From Lasioglossum baleicum (lineage: Eukaryota; Arthropoda; Insecta; Hymenoptera; Halictidae): a stretch of 64,000 nt of DNA. The notes beneath the pieces were generated by a model. That model was not told the origin of the DNA. It worked only from the letters and a program-made list of their open reading frames with translations, and did not search any database. A program made the translations under genes and the position numbers. Position 1 is the stretch's first letter; each line of letters begins with the position of its first letter. Below, one piece after another: positions 1-10,421 of this stretch. The DNA is taken from contig NC_134932.1 in the NCBI RefSeq assembly GCF_051020765.1, positions 3,472,001-3,536,000 of the forward strand. Direction: 5' to 3'.

Positions 1-1
1 G

Positions 2-562
2 GCTAAAGATTTACAACAAATTCCTGACAATCGAGGGTCAACGTTGTACAGATTATTAACAGACCCCGACAATGTAAATTTGGAATACCTGTCGGCTGAC
101 TTGTTCGCGGTAAGTATGAACGCGTTTTTAAAGTTGTAACGTTAAATTTTACAAGTAAATAATGATGTTTCCTTCTTCCTTCGTCTCCAACAACAACAGA
201 AAGTAACGAAACAAGTTAAACGTATTTCCCATTCATTGTACGAATGCGATTTATCGTCCAAGTTCGCGTCAATGGAATTGCAAGAACTTCAACTGACCGC
301 CGACTTGATGTTGACCGCGTGTAAAATCGGGAGAACATTGATAGGTGTTGGTGTTAATCCTAATAGCAATATGGGTCTAGCAGTTATTAATTTAGGAGTC
401 TGTAATCTACCGCCTACATTTAGAACTGACATAGCGAATAAAATGTTGGCTCACATAGAGCAGTACAAGGGTTCGTGGTTACAAAGGCATTTACCTCAGG
501 GCCTTCAAAGCTCTCTATTAGTCTTGACTAGTGCTTTACACAGGTTCGTGCCGGAAACATAA
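2..562 (+). CDS. 3' end of an unrecognised conserved gene (last two exons)
   Basis: Two in-phase exons, 2-109 and 200-562, give 156 residues and a TAA stop. The first ends in a strong donor (TTCGCG|GTAAGT) and the second follows an acceptor (CAACAG|AAAGTA). The 90-base intron is typical of compact insect introns. The protein is soluble-looking with no transmembrane segment. It has an amphipathic region (residues about 58-75, ELQELQLTADLMLTACKIG), then a Gly/Asn-rich turn (GVNPNSNMGL), then a hydrophobic/aromatic tail ending in FVPET. The even amino-acid use and clean splice phase make it a real gene, with the 5' part outside the window. I do not recognise the family. No promoter is visible here. 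The gene is convergent with the FAM177-like gene. Confidence 0.8.
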
Positions 563-1062
563 AAATTCTTGTACTTTTAAAACATAGAAGACTTTGTATT
601 TATACAATGTATACATATTGTATATCACACAGTTCCTGCTATAAAAGACTGCAGGTATATACCGTGTGCAAGGAAGCGTATGCGTAGCTTACGAATGTTC
701 CTTTACGAACACGAGCCCAATGTCCACGGTATTCTTACTCTAATAATATGGAACAGCTTATATCAGATATCAGACTATGTATTCGCATTTGCATACGGAC
801 AATGCGTTAAGGGAACATTCTCAAGCTCTAGTAAATTTTATAAAAAAGAAAAAGTAAAGAGTGAAAAGTGAGAATTAAAAATACGAAATTAGTTTTATTA
901 AATACTAATGTTCAATTTAACGATCATATGTATATACTTTTGGTTTGTTACAATATAATTATACAACATATTCGTACATTAGAATCGACACTTTTAATTT
1001 ATGTACAAAAGTATTTTAATACTAAATATTTTGAAAATAATGTAATTTCTGTGTACACAGTG
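563..1062. other. 3' flank / UTR, AT-rich
   Basis: Non-coding AT-rich sequence after the stop of the first gene. It contains only short chance frames (for example 680-871). No second gene or RNA gene is visible. It runs into the inverted-repeat element that starts at 1065. Confidence 0.5.
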
Positions 1063-1064
1063 TA

Positions 1065-1419
1065 CAGGGTCTAAAGAAATTATATGTCGCGGCTACCATA
1101 GGATCATCCTACACCCTCGATTTCGTTGAAATTGAACTAATCGTAAGAATGGTGTAGCAAAATTAAGGTCGACAATTTTTTAAAAATTACATCCTATACG
1201 ACTCGTCGCTCGGCGAGGGTAGAAAGTGCAAAAGGAACGCCAGTGGTCGCAACTCAACCGCGATTAGTAAAATACGATACAATTAAAAAAAAACTTGTTG
1301 ACCTTCTGACCTTAAAATCAATAGATCAAGGCCATTTTTGCGGCACCTTAGTTCAATTTCAACGAAATCGAGGATGTAGAATGAATATCCGCGACATTGT
1401 ATAATTTCTTTACACCCTG
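1065..1419. mobile_element. Non-autonomous Tc1/mariner-like inverted-repeat element
   Basis: The outer 75 or so bases on both sides are inverted copies. The left reads CAGGGTCTAAAGAAATTA and the right end reads TAATTTCTTTACACCCTG. Both arms then share TCGATTTCGTTGAAATTGAA. The element is flanked by TA on both sides (1063-1064 and 1420-1421), as expected for Tc1/mariner insertion. No coding capacity remains. Confidence 0.75.
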
Positions 1420-1698
1420 TACATTACAATCCACAAGTATTCAAGAATTTAGAATAGCACTCCTACTCGAAACAATTTAATATTTTAGATTGGTATATCG
1501 TTTTTCAAGTAAAATTTGCTTTCACTCGACAAATACATTTTTAGCTTTGTTATTACAACACATATATGTAATAAAATATACTAATTGAATATATACATAT
1601 TACATATAACATTTCTTTTAATGTACACAATAATGAAATATTGTCAATTAATGCCAAGTAAAAAGATCTGTGAATAAACATCGTGAAATACAATGATT

Positions 1699-2305
1699 TC
1701 ACTGAACATTGTTACCACCGGCAACAAGATTATTTTTATTATGTTCATTCCATCCACCCATTTCTAAATCTTGCTTATGTTGTGTTTCTCTTTCGAGAGC
1801 TTGAAGTCTGTAGAACTCGTTTATTTCAAATTCATACTTTGGAGATGTGATACCAAAGAAACTGGCTAACCATTCGCCAACATAATCACAGCTATCCAAT
1901 ACTTTACCACCGAACCATGTTGTTTGATACCAAGCCCAAGGAGCCCATTCAAGACTCTTCTACACGAATTTCAATTATATGAATGTGATAATGTTTGAAG
2001 AATTAGGATCAGATATCAGATTGTCATAAACAAAACTCAACTGGATCTATTTGCGTCACTGCTTTGGTTTCTTCCGATGAGTCTGTTTCATCTTCGGAAT
2101 ATTCTACCAAATCCCCATCTGAGAAATGTAACACACGCTTTGGGCGCTTCTTCGGCTTCAGATCCTACGAATATTTCCGTATATAAATAATCAAATCTTT
2201 AAGACACATTTTTTAATTACATACCTGCGTGTCGAGACTGCTCTCTCTGTCTTCGTTCAAAATAACGTCGGATAAATCACAAACGTCGCTCTTCTCTGGA
2301 CCCAT
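1699..2305 (-). CDS. FAM177 family protein
   Basis: Three exons on the minus strand: 2225-2305 (start), 2042-2164 and 1699-1959 (stop). They join in phase 0 to give 154 residues. Introns are 60 and 82 bases with GT-AG ends. The start is the only ATG opening the first exon (MGPEKSDVCDL). The acidic N-terminus is followed by the family's hallmark basic/acidic segment KRVLHFSDGDLVEYSEDE. The third exon carries the W-rich stretch (SLEWAPWAWYQTTWFGGKVLD) and the conserved GITSPKYEFEINEFYRL segment, which aligns with human FAM177A1 (ISTPKYQYAIDEYYRM). The tail is charged and Asn-rich. The length is somewhat shorter than the human protein. FAM177A1 is a small Golgi/vesicle-associated protein of poorly known function; the role here is inferred by family only. 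Confidence 0.9.
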
Positions 2306-2880
2306 CGCTCAGTTTTACGGTAAACGTTTCACAAAAAACTGTTTACAAACGCTTTGACAGATATCATCTGTATAACGTCACCGCGAGCAGAACAAGAGAA
2401 ATTTTGTCGGTGTGAGTCACTCTCGAAGATCATTGATAATCGAAGCACAGAGTGTACAGGTGTACAGTCAGCCTACTGCTGTAGGTCAGCTGCTACCAGC
2501 TGCAACCGAGGACGAGCCACCCGACAAATCAACGTCCAGCTGGAAGATCCGAATTTTCCTATTGGCTAAGGAAAAGGAACCTGGAAGGAGAAAACTTCAG
2601 GACGAGGCAGATACACGAAGATACGAGCATCTTCGTCAACACGAGATCTTAGAGTCAACAACGAGTTCACTATTAAATAAAGTCTATTTTTCGTTACATC
2701 TTCTTGCTAAGAGTTTGTTCTGAAAACCTTCCACGAGCAGAGTTGAGCAGAGTGCTTTAGCGCTCCACGGGCACCCGAACCCTATAAATTCCCTAATCCC
2801 ACCACACTGCGACGTAACACTACAGTGTGCTCAGGGGTTGCAAGCTGGTGCAAGCTGCCGTGTTAAAGAAGTGGCCAGTA
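2306..2880. other. 5' flank of the FAM177-like gene
   Basis: Non-coding region upstream of the minus-strand gene. Two overlapping frames (2354-2569 and 2412-2723) have no recognisable protein and are treated as chance. 2412-2470 contains a short duplicated GTGTACAG. A repeat field begins near 2885. Confidence 0.4.
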
Positions 2881-2884
2881 TTTC

Positions 2885-3280
2885 AGCGCCACCTCAGTAG
2901 TAGGGCCGAACTAATGGCAGTATATATAGATATAAAGCGGTAGACGGTTGTTAAAAAAACTGTTTACCCCAACAGGATTCGAACCTCGGTCCACCGCTTG
3001 GTAGTCCAACTCTTTAGCTGATTGGCCCACCGACGATCTTATAAAAGCATTGAAAATTTTGGTATATGTATCGCAAAAACTGCAGCGACACCAACGCCAC
3101 CTCGGTACTAGGGTCGAACTACATATACTGGACCAACTATTTCCTTGGCTGTGGTTGGCTTCCGCTTGGTGACGTCACGTCGTTCATGATCAGTGCGCAT
3201 GCGCTGGCATGCCATCAACGCCACCTCAGTACCAGGGCCTGCTAGGGCCGAACTACATATACTGGACCACCTATTTCCAT
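2885..3280. repeat. Three degenerate copies of a short direct repeat
   Basis: A unit beginning CGCCACCTC(A/G)GTA and continuing into AGGG(C/T)CGAACTA occurs near 2889, 3097 and 3221. The second and third copies also share ACATATACTGGACCA and CTATTTCC. The first two copies flank a tRNA-like sequence, so this looks like a broken, locally duplicated repetitive element. Confidence 0.6.
2965..3038 (-). pseudogene. tRNA-like sequence with Pol III B box (decayed tRNA or SINE head)
   Basis: On the minus strand it has a perfect B box (GGTTCGAATCC at 2975-2985), an A-box-like TGGGCCAATCAGC, and a downstream T-run (A-run 2953-2959 on the plus strand). The T stem pairs only in its inner three base pairs and no acceptor stem can be drawn. 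It is therefore not a functional tRNA gene. A SINE head or a decayed tRNA would both fit. Confidence 0.5.
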
Positions 3281-3321
3281 TGCAGCTTACACCCCCTGGC
3301 CTGGTCCTGGTTGCTCCAGAC

Positions 3322-3573
3322 CATAGACATATAGAGATAGACTGCGCGGCCTGAACGAAGCGCTGAAGCCCACAATGGCGGCGTGCGAGAGAGAGAGAGC
3401 ATTAGCCGTGGTCCATAGCGCTCTCTTTCTATATGATGTGTCAACACATCATATAGAAAGAGAGCGCTATGGACCCCGGCTAATGCTCTCTCTCTCACTC
3501 TTTGTACCGCGCGCCGCCATTGTGGGCTTCAACTCGCCCATAAGACTGCGCAGTCTATCTCTATATGTCTATG
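3322..3573. mobile_element. hAT-type palindromic MITE with 8-bp target duplication
   Basis: The 252-base near-palindrome starts CATAGACATATAGAGATAG and ends with its reverse complement. It is flanked by the direct repeat CTCCAGAC at 3314-3321 and 3574-3581. The centre is GATGTGTCAACACATC. Long GA/CT-rich arms (GAGAGAGAGAGCATTAGCC) pair with each other. An 8-bp target duplication plus perfect terminal repeats is the hAT signature. It has no transposase. Confidence 0.85.
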
Positions 3574-3581
3574 CTCCAGAC

Positions 3582-4896
3582 CCAGACTCCAGACCACCTC
3601 CAGACTCCAGGTAGTATCACCGACGAACCTTAAACCATATAAACTTATAGACCCGACTTCAGATAAGGAAATCCGACTTCCAAGATTACTTGATCTACCA
3701 GATGACGGATGTGGGCAAAGTACTATAATCCGTTGAGAAGTTGCAGTATATTTTAACTTTATCATTCGTTCATTTTTACTTTTCTCCTGTTATATTTTTG
3801 AAATATAGTGCCAACTCATTTTGACAATTATAATTTAGAAAAAAGTGCAACTTTAATATGTAGATGTTGATAATATGAAATCCGTATTTATTTCCTCGCA
3901 ACTTATACTATTCAAAAAAAAGAATTTGTACCACGATAGTTGTCGTTCCTTAAAATTCATTACAATTATTATTTCTTTACGAAGTAGTGCGCAAATATAC
4001 TTATTGTATACCCTGCTTTTATTGATCGCTATCCATCATTTTGAATCATCTTGTGACGTGACCCTGACTGAAAACCTGAAAACTTCTGTGAAAACTTACG
4101 CCTGCGCATTTGTAGCCAAACGTATATTAATTCACACCAAATGACATACCTTTAAGAATCTTTTACTAAATCGTGCATTCATTTAACCACACACATTGTT
4201 AATAAAGAATGATGAGTGCATTGTATCGCATTATAATACGTATACAATTTATTTACTGAACTAAAAATATTTGTAAAATTGTAATTACACTTGCTCCGTC
4301 GGTAAGATACTTACATTGTATACTTACCAATTACCAACAATGCATATTGAATAAACAGTAGATCATTTTCGAATGTAACAACAGTTCTCGCAGCGATAGT
4401 AGATTATTATAAATAATAAAAGAGTATATAAGGTATAAGGTATAATATAGTACATAACGAAGATAATTAAGGTGCAACACCTGCTCTTCCCACATTATTG
4501 ACTCTAAACTCGAAAGCGTTCTCTTACGATCGAGTAAGTACAGCAGCACGATCGACAGCTGGAATTGACGCGCAACAAAGGAAGAAATATGTACAGAAGA
4601 AATTTAAAAGGAAACAAAGTATTAGAATGTGAAATGGGTGCCGAAGAATTGCTGGAAAGGCGATGGAGGTTCATCGATAAGGGAAGCAAGAGGTAACCGC
4701 ATGCAGTAACCAGCTGCGTTTTGCGGTAGATTCTCAGTGCTAGGAGGACTGACGGTTCGAGTCTGAGGTTTGCGCCTGGTCACCGTGGCGACGGCTGCTC
4801 GATCGTGACATCTTACACCATTCTTTTCTGTTTACATAAACACTGCACTTCTGCTCATGTTCTCCAAGTGATCTCTTCTTAATTCATAAATTTGTG
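3582..4896. other. Intergenic region and 5' flank of tetraspanin gene 1
   Basis: AT-rich DNA with short chance frames. No coding, RNA or repeat feature stands out. The last 200 bases before the ATG at 4897 are presumably 5' UTR/promoter, but I see no decisive core promoter motif. Confidence 0.4.
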
Positions 4897-7713
4897 ATGG
4901 CACAGACGCTTGTCTGTTTACGGTACTTTCTCATCGGTGGTGCTGTTGTCCTCGGAGTAAGTGTATATTATATATATATTTACGCAGTGTAAACGACACC
5001 ATATACAATTACAATCAATCGTGTTTACATAGAAACTCTCCGTGCTTTCCATGGCTCGAAAATTCGTTTCATTCCGATTAATCACATTACCGAAAGAACA
5101 ATATTCTTTTTCGGTCCGGTTCCTTGCGACGTTGTTCTATTATTAAGAGTGTATAGCAGTCAGTGACCAGTTTCCGATTTGTCGTGAAATTGGACGCCCG
5201 CCAATCTACCATGCTGCGACAGCGTTGTTCTTTTAGCAACCGTGGCGAATTTTTCGTAGAATTATATCGGAAAAATTTGTACATTTTATGGTTTTCATAA
5301 AACCCTTTCATGCGTCGGAAGCCTATTATTTGCTTTATGAAAATCAGTTAATATAGCTATCTGTATATACGCAATGCTATCGACAATCGCTACTGTTCCA
5401 AATATTTGACAAACAGCAGAAAAATAACTGATTATGCATGATGTGAAATATTTTAATTACACTTCAGAAAGCTTCATGAAATTGTTTGTCTCTATATATT
5501 GAATAATTTCAATTACCAAAGCTGAATCAAACATGATCTTTTCGACGTTTTCAATTCATTTTACAATCTCGTGTACCTGTAATTTTATCCTATACGACGC
5601 AACGATGGGATAGTGAGTCAGCTGCCGTTGATAAGTCTGTTATCGCGTACCTTTTATATATTGATATCAAACGCGCATCGATATCAATTACCTACGCAAC
5701 GTCCTCAACTGACTCTATGATATCGATATTATACATATATGGATATTTGTGAGCGAGCGCTTTTCACAATTATCCATTGTCAAGATAAATCGATACATTT
5801 TACAATTCAATTTCGATACACGATACACTAACCAAAAGAGTTAATATAAAGAATAGGATAGTCTTTCTACATCTACGATCGTTGTTCGATCTTTTGAAAT
5901 CTTTAGTTTCACTCCATATAGCACGCAACACGGAGATTAGATAAATAAGTAATTGCCGCTTATCAGTCCTTAACGCGCGTATATCATATTATCATTCGAG
6001 AATACAGCGGCGTTGAAAAAAATAATGACAAATAATTTTCTTCTCTATTTTCGCAGATATGCGGCATCGTGGAAGCTATTTGCGCTGGTTATTTCATATA
6101 TCAATTATACGAATATTCACTTCTCACCCCCAGCAATGTGTGCGGTGCATCGATTACGCTATTGGCGACAGGGTTGGCTGTAACTATGGTTGCATGGTGT
6201 GCATGGCAATTCTTAGACTTTACCAGTAGGGGACAAGTGATAATTGTAAGCAAACACATCTTTACTGTGCACATTAAATTCAAAATATCGACCGTCGCAC
6301 GGTGTCCCACGCTAATGTTTTCTTCAACGATTGACAAGACTTGCCGAAATAAACGCTGCTGGTGACGAACATCTTAAATAATAGTCGCTCGAATGTAGCT
6401 TCGAACTGATAATACGATCGATACGAATTAGGGATTGCAATCCCGCGATGCGGGATCCCGCGTCATTAGTCCAGTCAACGAAAAATCGTAGAGGGAAATG
6501 GAAGAAACACAATTTTCAACTTTGGGACTTTGTTTGGACTAGTTAGGAGGTAAACATACTAAAAGTCCCCACTCCTAGGAGGTGAGCGGGTGCAGGGGGC
6601 ACGTAGAAGATCCCTTTTTCGGTTTTCCACTTATATTTCGGAAACTATGTGCCCCCTGCACCCCGCTCACCTCCTAGGAGTGGGGAGTATGTTTACCTCC
6701 TAACTAGTCCAAACAAAGTCCCAAACTTGAAAATTGTGTTCCTTCCATTTCCCTCTACGACTTTTCGTTGACTGGACTAATGACGCGGGATTGCAATCCC
6801 TAATACGAATGTACACCGCTGTGTTTACAGAGTCTAGTTTCCTTCCTTATCCCGCGTTACGATAACGAAAGTGTATTTAATTTTTCAATTCAGTTTTCTA
6901 TAGCGTTAATAATCGCGACGGCTGTCAATACATCAGCTGGGATTTGGGCACTTGTCAAGCACGAACAAGTGGATATATTACCTCGAACGCATCTCGAACG
7001 ATTCTTCGATGTTGGTGCTTCATCCGATGATAAGCTACTCTGGGATCGTATGCACTCCAAGGTAAGTAGATCGAAATCTACTTGTCTTTATTGTAATATG
7101 CAACTTACGTATTTCAAAGGGTTTACCATTCATCTTTTCGGTTTCATCAAGCTACGTTGTTGCGGAATAAACGGACCGGAAGATTATCGAAGTCAGGATG
7201 CGATCCCTTGGTCCTGTTGCGAGACCGCGTCGTCGCTTGAAAATTCGAGCGATAGCAAGGGTGCGTGTACGATACATGCGAGGGGTTGTTATCACGTGGT
7301 GATAAATCGTACCAGATCGATCCTACTCCATATTTTCCTTCTCGCGTTGTGCACGGTATTGTTACAGGTAAGTGTGATAATTGCATGGGCCGCGGATTTC
7401 TTTTCATCGACTGCAAGATACGGAAACTATTCCATCTGTTTGTAATATGCATACGTTCGAAATCCGCAGTCTGGTAATAATATCGGTAATGATTTAATCG
7501 TACGTGTGTTCTATACATTATTGTAATTGAAATATATTTTTCTATCGTTCGTAGGTTTGTTTCATAGTCTGTACGACGTGTTACGCGAGAGCTTGTAAAG
7601 ACAGGGTGAAACGGAGAAAAGACATAATGATTGCCGCGCAAGCACTCGTGCAAGAATCCAAAGGAATGGAACCGCATAATCGTTTTCTCAATGCTCGATT
7701 ACAAAGTCCTTGA
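4897..7713 (+). CDS. Tetraspanin (gene 1, divergent)
   Basis: Five exons, 4897-4956, 6057-6245, 6894-7061, 7152-7367 and 7555-7713, all joined in phase 0 with GT-AG introns, give 263 residues. TM1 spans about residues 11-33, TM2 49-70 and TM3 81-104. TM4 crosses the last junction and is followed by a basic tail (KDRVKRRKD). The large extracellular loop has the family's CCG (142-144), PWSCC (158-162) and single cysteines at 178 and 185 (RGC), so six loop cysteines. N-glycosylation sites are possible in the loop (NSS, NRT). Odd points: the usual GCCGA motif after TM2 is replaced by CAWQFLDFTSRG, and the first exon (MAQTLVCLRYFLIGG) lacks the common FNxxFW pattern. Tetraspanins organise membrane microdomains; no partner can be inferred. 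It shares its exon plan with the next gene, which suggests tandem duplication. Confidence 0.9.
6429..6802. mobile_element. hAT-type palindromic MITE inside tetraspanin gene 1 intron 2
   Basis: The 374-base palindrome has termini TAGGGATTGCAATCCCGCG and its reverse complement. It is flanked by ATACGAAT at 6421-6428 and 6803-6810 (8-bp target duplication). Both arms carry GGAGGTAAACATACT and CTCCTAGGAG blocks. The centre near 6615-6640 is unique. There is no coding capacity. Confidence 0.88.
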
Positions 7714-8541
7714 ACCACACGGCGGCTGGCGATTGACTTGATCGATTCTTGATCAAGTTGACTTATTATCGTAGTGTCATCATTCATTTCACAGTTTTCT
7801 TTTTCCCGGACACGCCGACGAAATTATGTACATGCCAAAAATATCGTGCCACTTTTATACCAAATACTTGCGATGTTCCTTGGTTTAAACTTAAATGGTA
7901 AATCGATCACTTTTATATGGTTAGCATCTCTTTTCATAATGATAAGTGACGTTGAAACATATACAATATATGTATGTACATATGTATGTATGTATATTTT
8001 CTATTACACCCAGTTTTATTATCTTCGGACGTATCGAACGTCGCTCCACCACTTAATTTACTCAATTTAATTGTGAACAATGGTCTGGGTTAGATTTCTC
8101 GATACAAGGAAAAGTTATTTTTGCTGATCGAAACACGTTTGTACAACTTTATCCGACGCAAAATAAACATTTGTAATTTAACCTCTTCCGCGGTCTCACA
8201 AATCATTTATACACTTTACCGAATTATCAAGAAAGTGTTCGAGTACGATTACATACAACGCGCGATAAGATCGAATTTATTTCTGCTGAAAATCAATCTT
8301 TTTCTCGGCCGCACAGAAATATATGTACAGTACGAGTAAACATATTTTCGAATTCCGTAACAAAAATTCCACCATATTATACGTATATGATGTCGTGGGC
8401 TTATCTCGGTCATTTTAAATTCGATAAAATGACTGTACTTTATATTTATTATACCCGGACAGCTTCGCAGAAAATTCAGAAACAATCCGATTTCTTACAT
8501 AATTGTGACAAACGAACGGATGACTCGAATGACTACTCGTT
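7714..8541 (+). other. 3' flank / probable 3' UTR of tetraspanin gene 1
   Basis: AT-rich sequence after the TGA. An AATAAA-type signal occurs at about 8160 (GCAAAATAAACA), a possible polyadenylation signal. No separate gene is seen in this stretch. Confidence 0.4.
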
Positions 8542-9250
8542 AATTTGTGGTAAATGTAGCTTCGAGGGGAGCCATCTCGGATGACCTTCACCTCGACATA
8601 TGCGTTGTCAATGACAACATTCCAAACAACTTTTGTCGATACATCTATCCGTCGCTCGGACTTATTGTTAGTTAGTCCAAGACATTCGCGAAAACCTATT
8701 GCTGATACTGCCATTCGAATTTTCCGTATTCTTGCATGCTCCGTGGCAACGCGTAAGCGTAAGCCTGTTCCGGTTCCAGGGCGGCATCTGTTTATTTTTT
8801 GTTTGTAAACATGTTGCGGGGATGAGAGATAAAACATAACAGAGTGTCACGCTATACTGTATAGGGTGGTGAGCTTTCAATTTTGAAAGACTACTTCTGG
8901 ATTTTCGTATCCATGGATGTTCATATTTTTCCATTGCCAGTTCAAATCCTGCATGACGGCTATACACATACAATAGAATGCAAAGATTATGCGATCGGAA
9001 TTAGTTAGGTTTAGGTTGTGTGGAGTGGGGAGGGGGCGTGGGGCGGCTGAGAGGGCCGGCCTGACGACGCATACGAAAATTGTACAGTGTTAGCAATAGT
9101 TTTTTGCAAATATCTCGGAGACTAAGACCGAGCACCGGGTAAATGTAATGACAAAAGTTATTCGGAATGGTGTCCTTGACAACGCATATGTCAAGGTGAA
9201 GGTCATCCGAGATGGCTCCCCTCGAAGCTATATATACACTTACCAAATTT
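8542..9250. repeat. Foldback element with ~115-base inverted arms
   Basis: 8542-8660 (TAGCTTCGAGGGGAGCC, CATCTCGGATGACCTTCACC) reappears inverted at 9120-9250. The arms match through the CATTCC(A/G)AA(C/T)AACTTTTGTC block, with about 10-15% differences. The interior has no transposase. It is probably an old non-autonomous DNA transposon in the 3' region of tetraspanin gene 1. Confidence 0.65.
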
Positions 9251-9339
9251 GTTTCTTTATTAAATATATATATGTATATTAGATTGAAGAACTAGATCCT
9301 TGTTTCCGCTGGATTAAAACAAAAATCCCACATCTATCC

Positions 9340-9376
9340 CGCGGGATTGAAAATGACGCGGGATTGCAATCCCTAA
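9340..9376. mobile_element. Solo terminus of the TAGGGATTGCAATCCC family
   Basis: ATCCCGCGGGATTG is followed by GACGCGGGATTGCAATCCCTA, the same outer sequence as the right end of the MITE at 6429-6802. Only a remnant of the element remains here. Confidence 0.6.
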
Positions 9377-10199
9377 ACATATCAACTGAAACCGTTAACA
9401 GGTTATGGCGTTATATCGTAACGGTGATCTTGTACGAAGAATTCTAAGAAATCGATAAGCAAAACAAATGATTCAAGTGTGATATCACAGCCCAATTTAA
9501 TAATTTTATACTACATATACCTATGATATATATATTATCATTATCAGACTGCGAATCTTTATGTATTTATATCGAGAAATTAGTTCGGTGAAATATAAAA
9601 CGGTAATAGATTAGAAAAATTCAAGAAACATTGTAATGTTGTTTTTAACCGATAAATATATACGGGATGAAATAAATTTTTATTTTATTCCTGCTTCCCA
9701 CAATCAATGCAGAATATTTTTTTTGCATAAAAATCTCCGCAGTCTAATCATTATTATACAGTATACATATATGTATACGCGGCGGTATTATACGGTATGA
9801 AATATTCAATTATTCCTGGAAAAAAGTTTCTACGGGGTATTTCGTGTGAATTTTCAAATATGGCTCCTCGTGTTTACATGATTTACAGAGATGTGTTTCG
9901 TACCGCGTAAACAGAAAGCGGTAAGAGTTCTCGCGCGGAAACTCTCGGTACACCGCGTGTCCACGAAATAAACGAATTCGAATTTCGGAGGAAACGAATG
10001 ATTGATCGTTGCTTAATAAATTCGAAGATTTTGGACGTGTCATGCATCTGGTTGTGAACCGTGCGAGCGTTATCGCGATATATCGGTATCAAGGGTTACG
10101 CGGTATTCGCGAGAGTTATACACCTTTAATCTTTCCAGATAAAGACGGGTGCGGCGCTATTGCGCTTCGCGACACAACCAAACGGGAAACTCGTTTCAG

Positions 10200-10421
10200 C
10201 TCTTGTTGGCCTCTTGCACCAGTTGAACACTGGTCAGCAGCAGTGAGCAGTGGCAGCAGTCAGTTCGTCAGTTGTACTCGAGAGATCGGTGTCGCAGTTG
10301 CTCGCCGTGCTGCCTCGAACCTAACCTGTTGAGCATCCCTTGTCGCGTCCTCCCAACTCTGCTTTCAACCGATTTCAACGGCTATTCTTTTGTGGCAGCT
10401 TGAACAACAACATCCAGCAAA
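10200..10421 (+). promoter_or_regulatory. Probable upstream promoter/5' UTR of tetraspanin gene 2 (first exon 1a)
   Basis: GC-richer sequence just upstream of the ATG at 10422. It has two insect initiator-like TCAGTT motifs (about 10260 and 10268) about 155 bases before the ATG, and a Kozak-like context CAGCAAAATG. The call rests on position and motif only. Confidence 0.35.

Noticed and set aside
7147..7677. 176-codon minus-strand frame over tetraspanin gene 1
   Set aside because: It is antisense to two confirmed tetraspanin exons and their intron and has no recognisable protein features.
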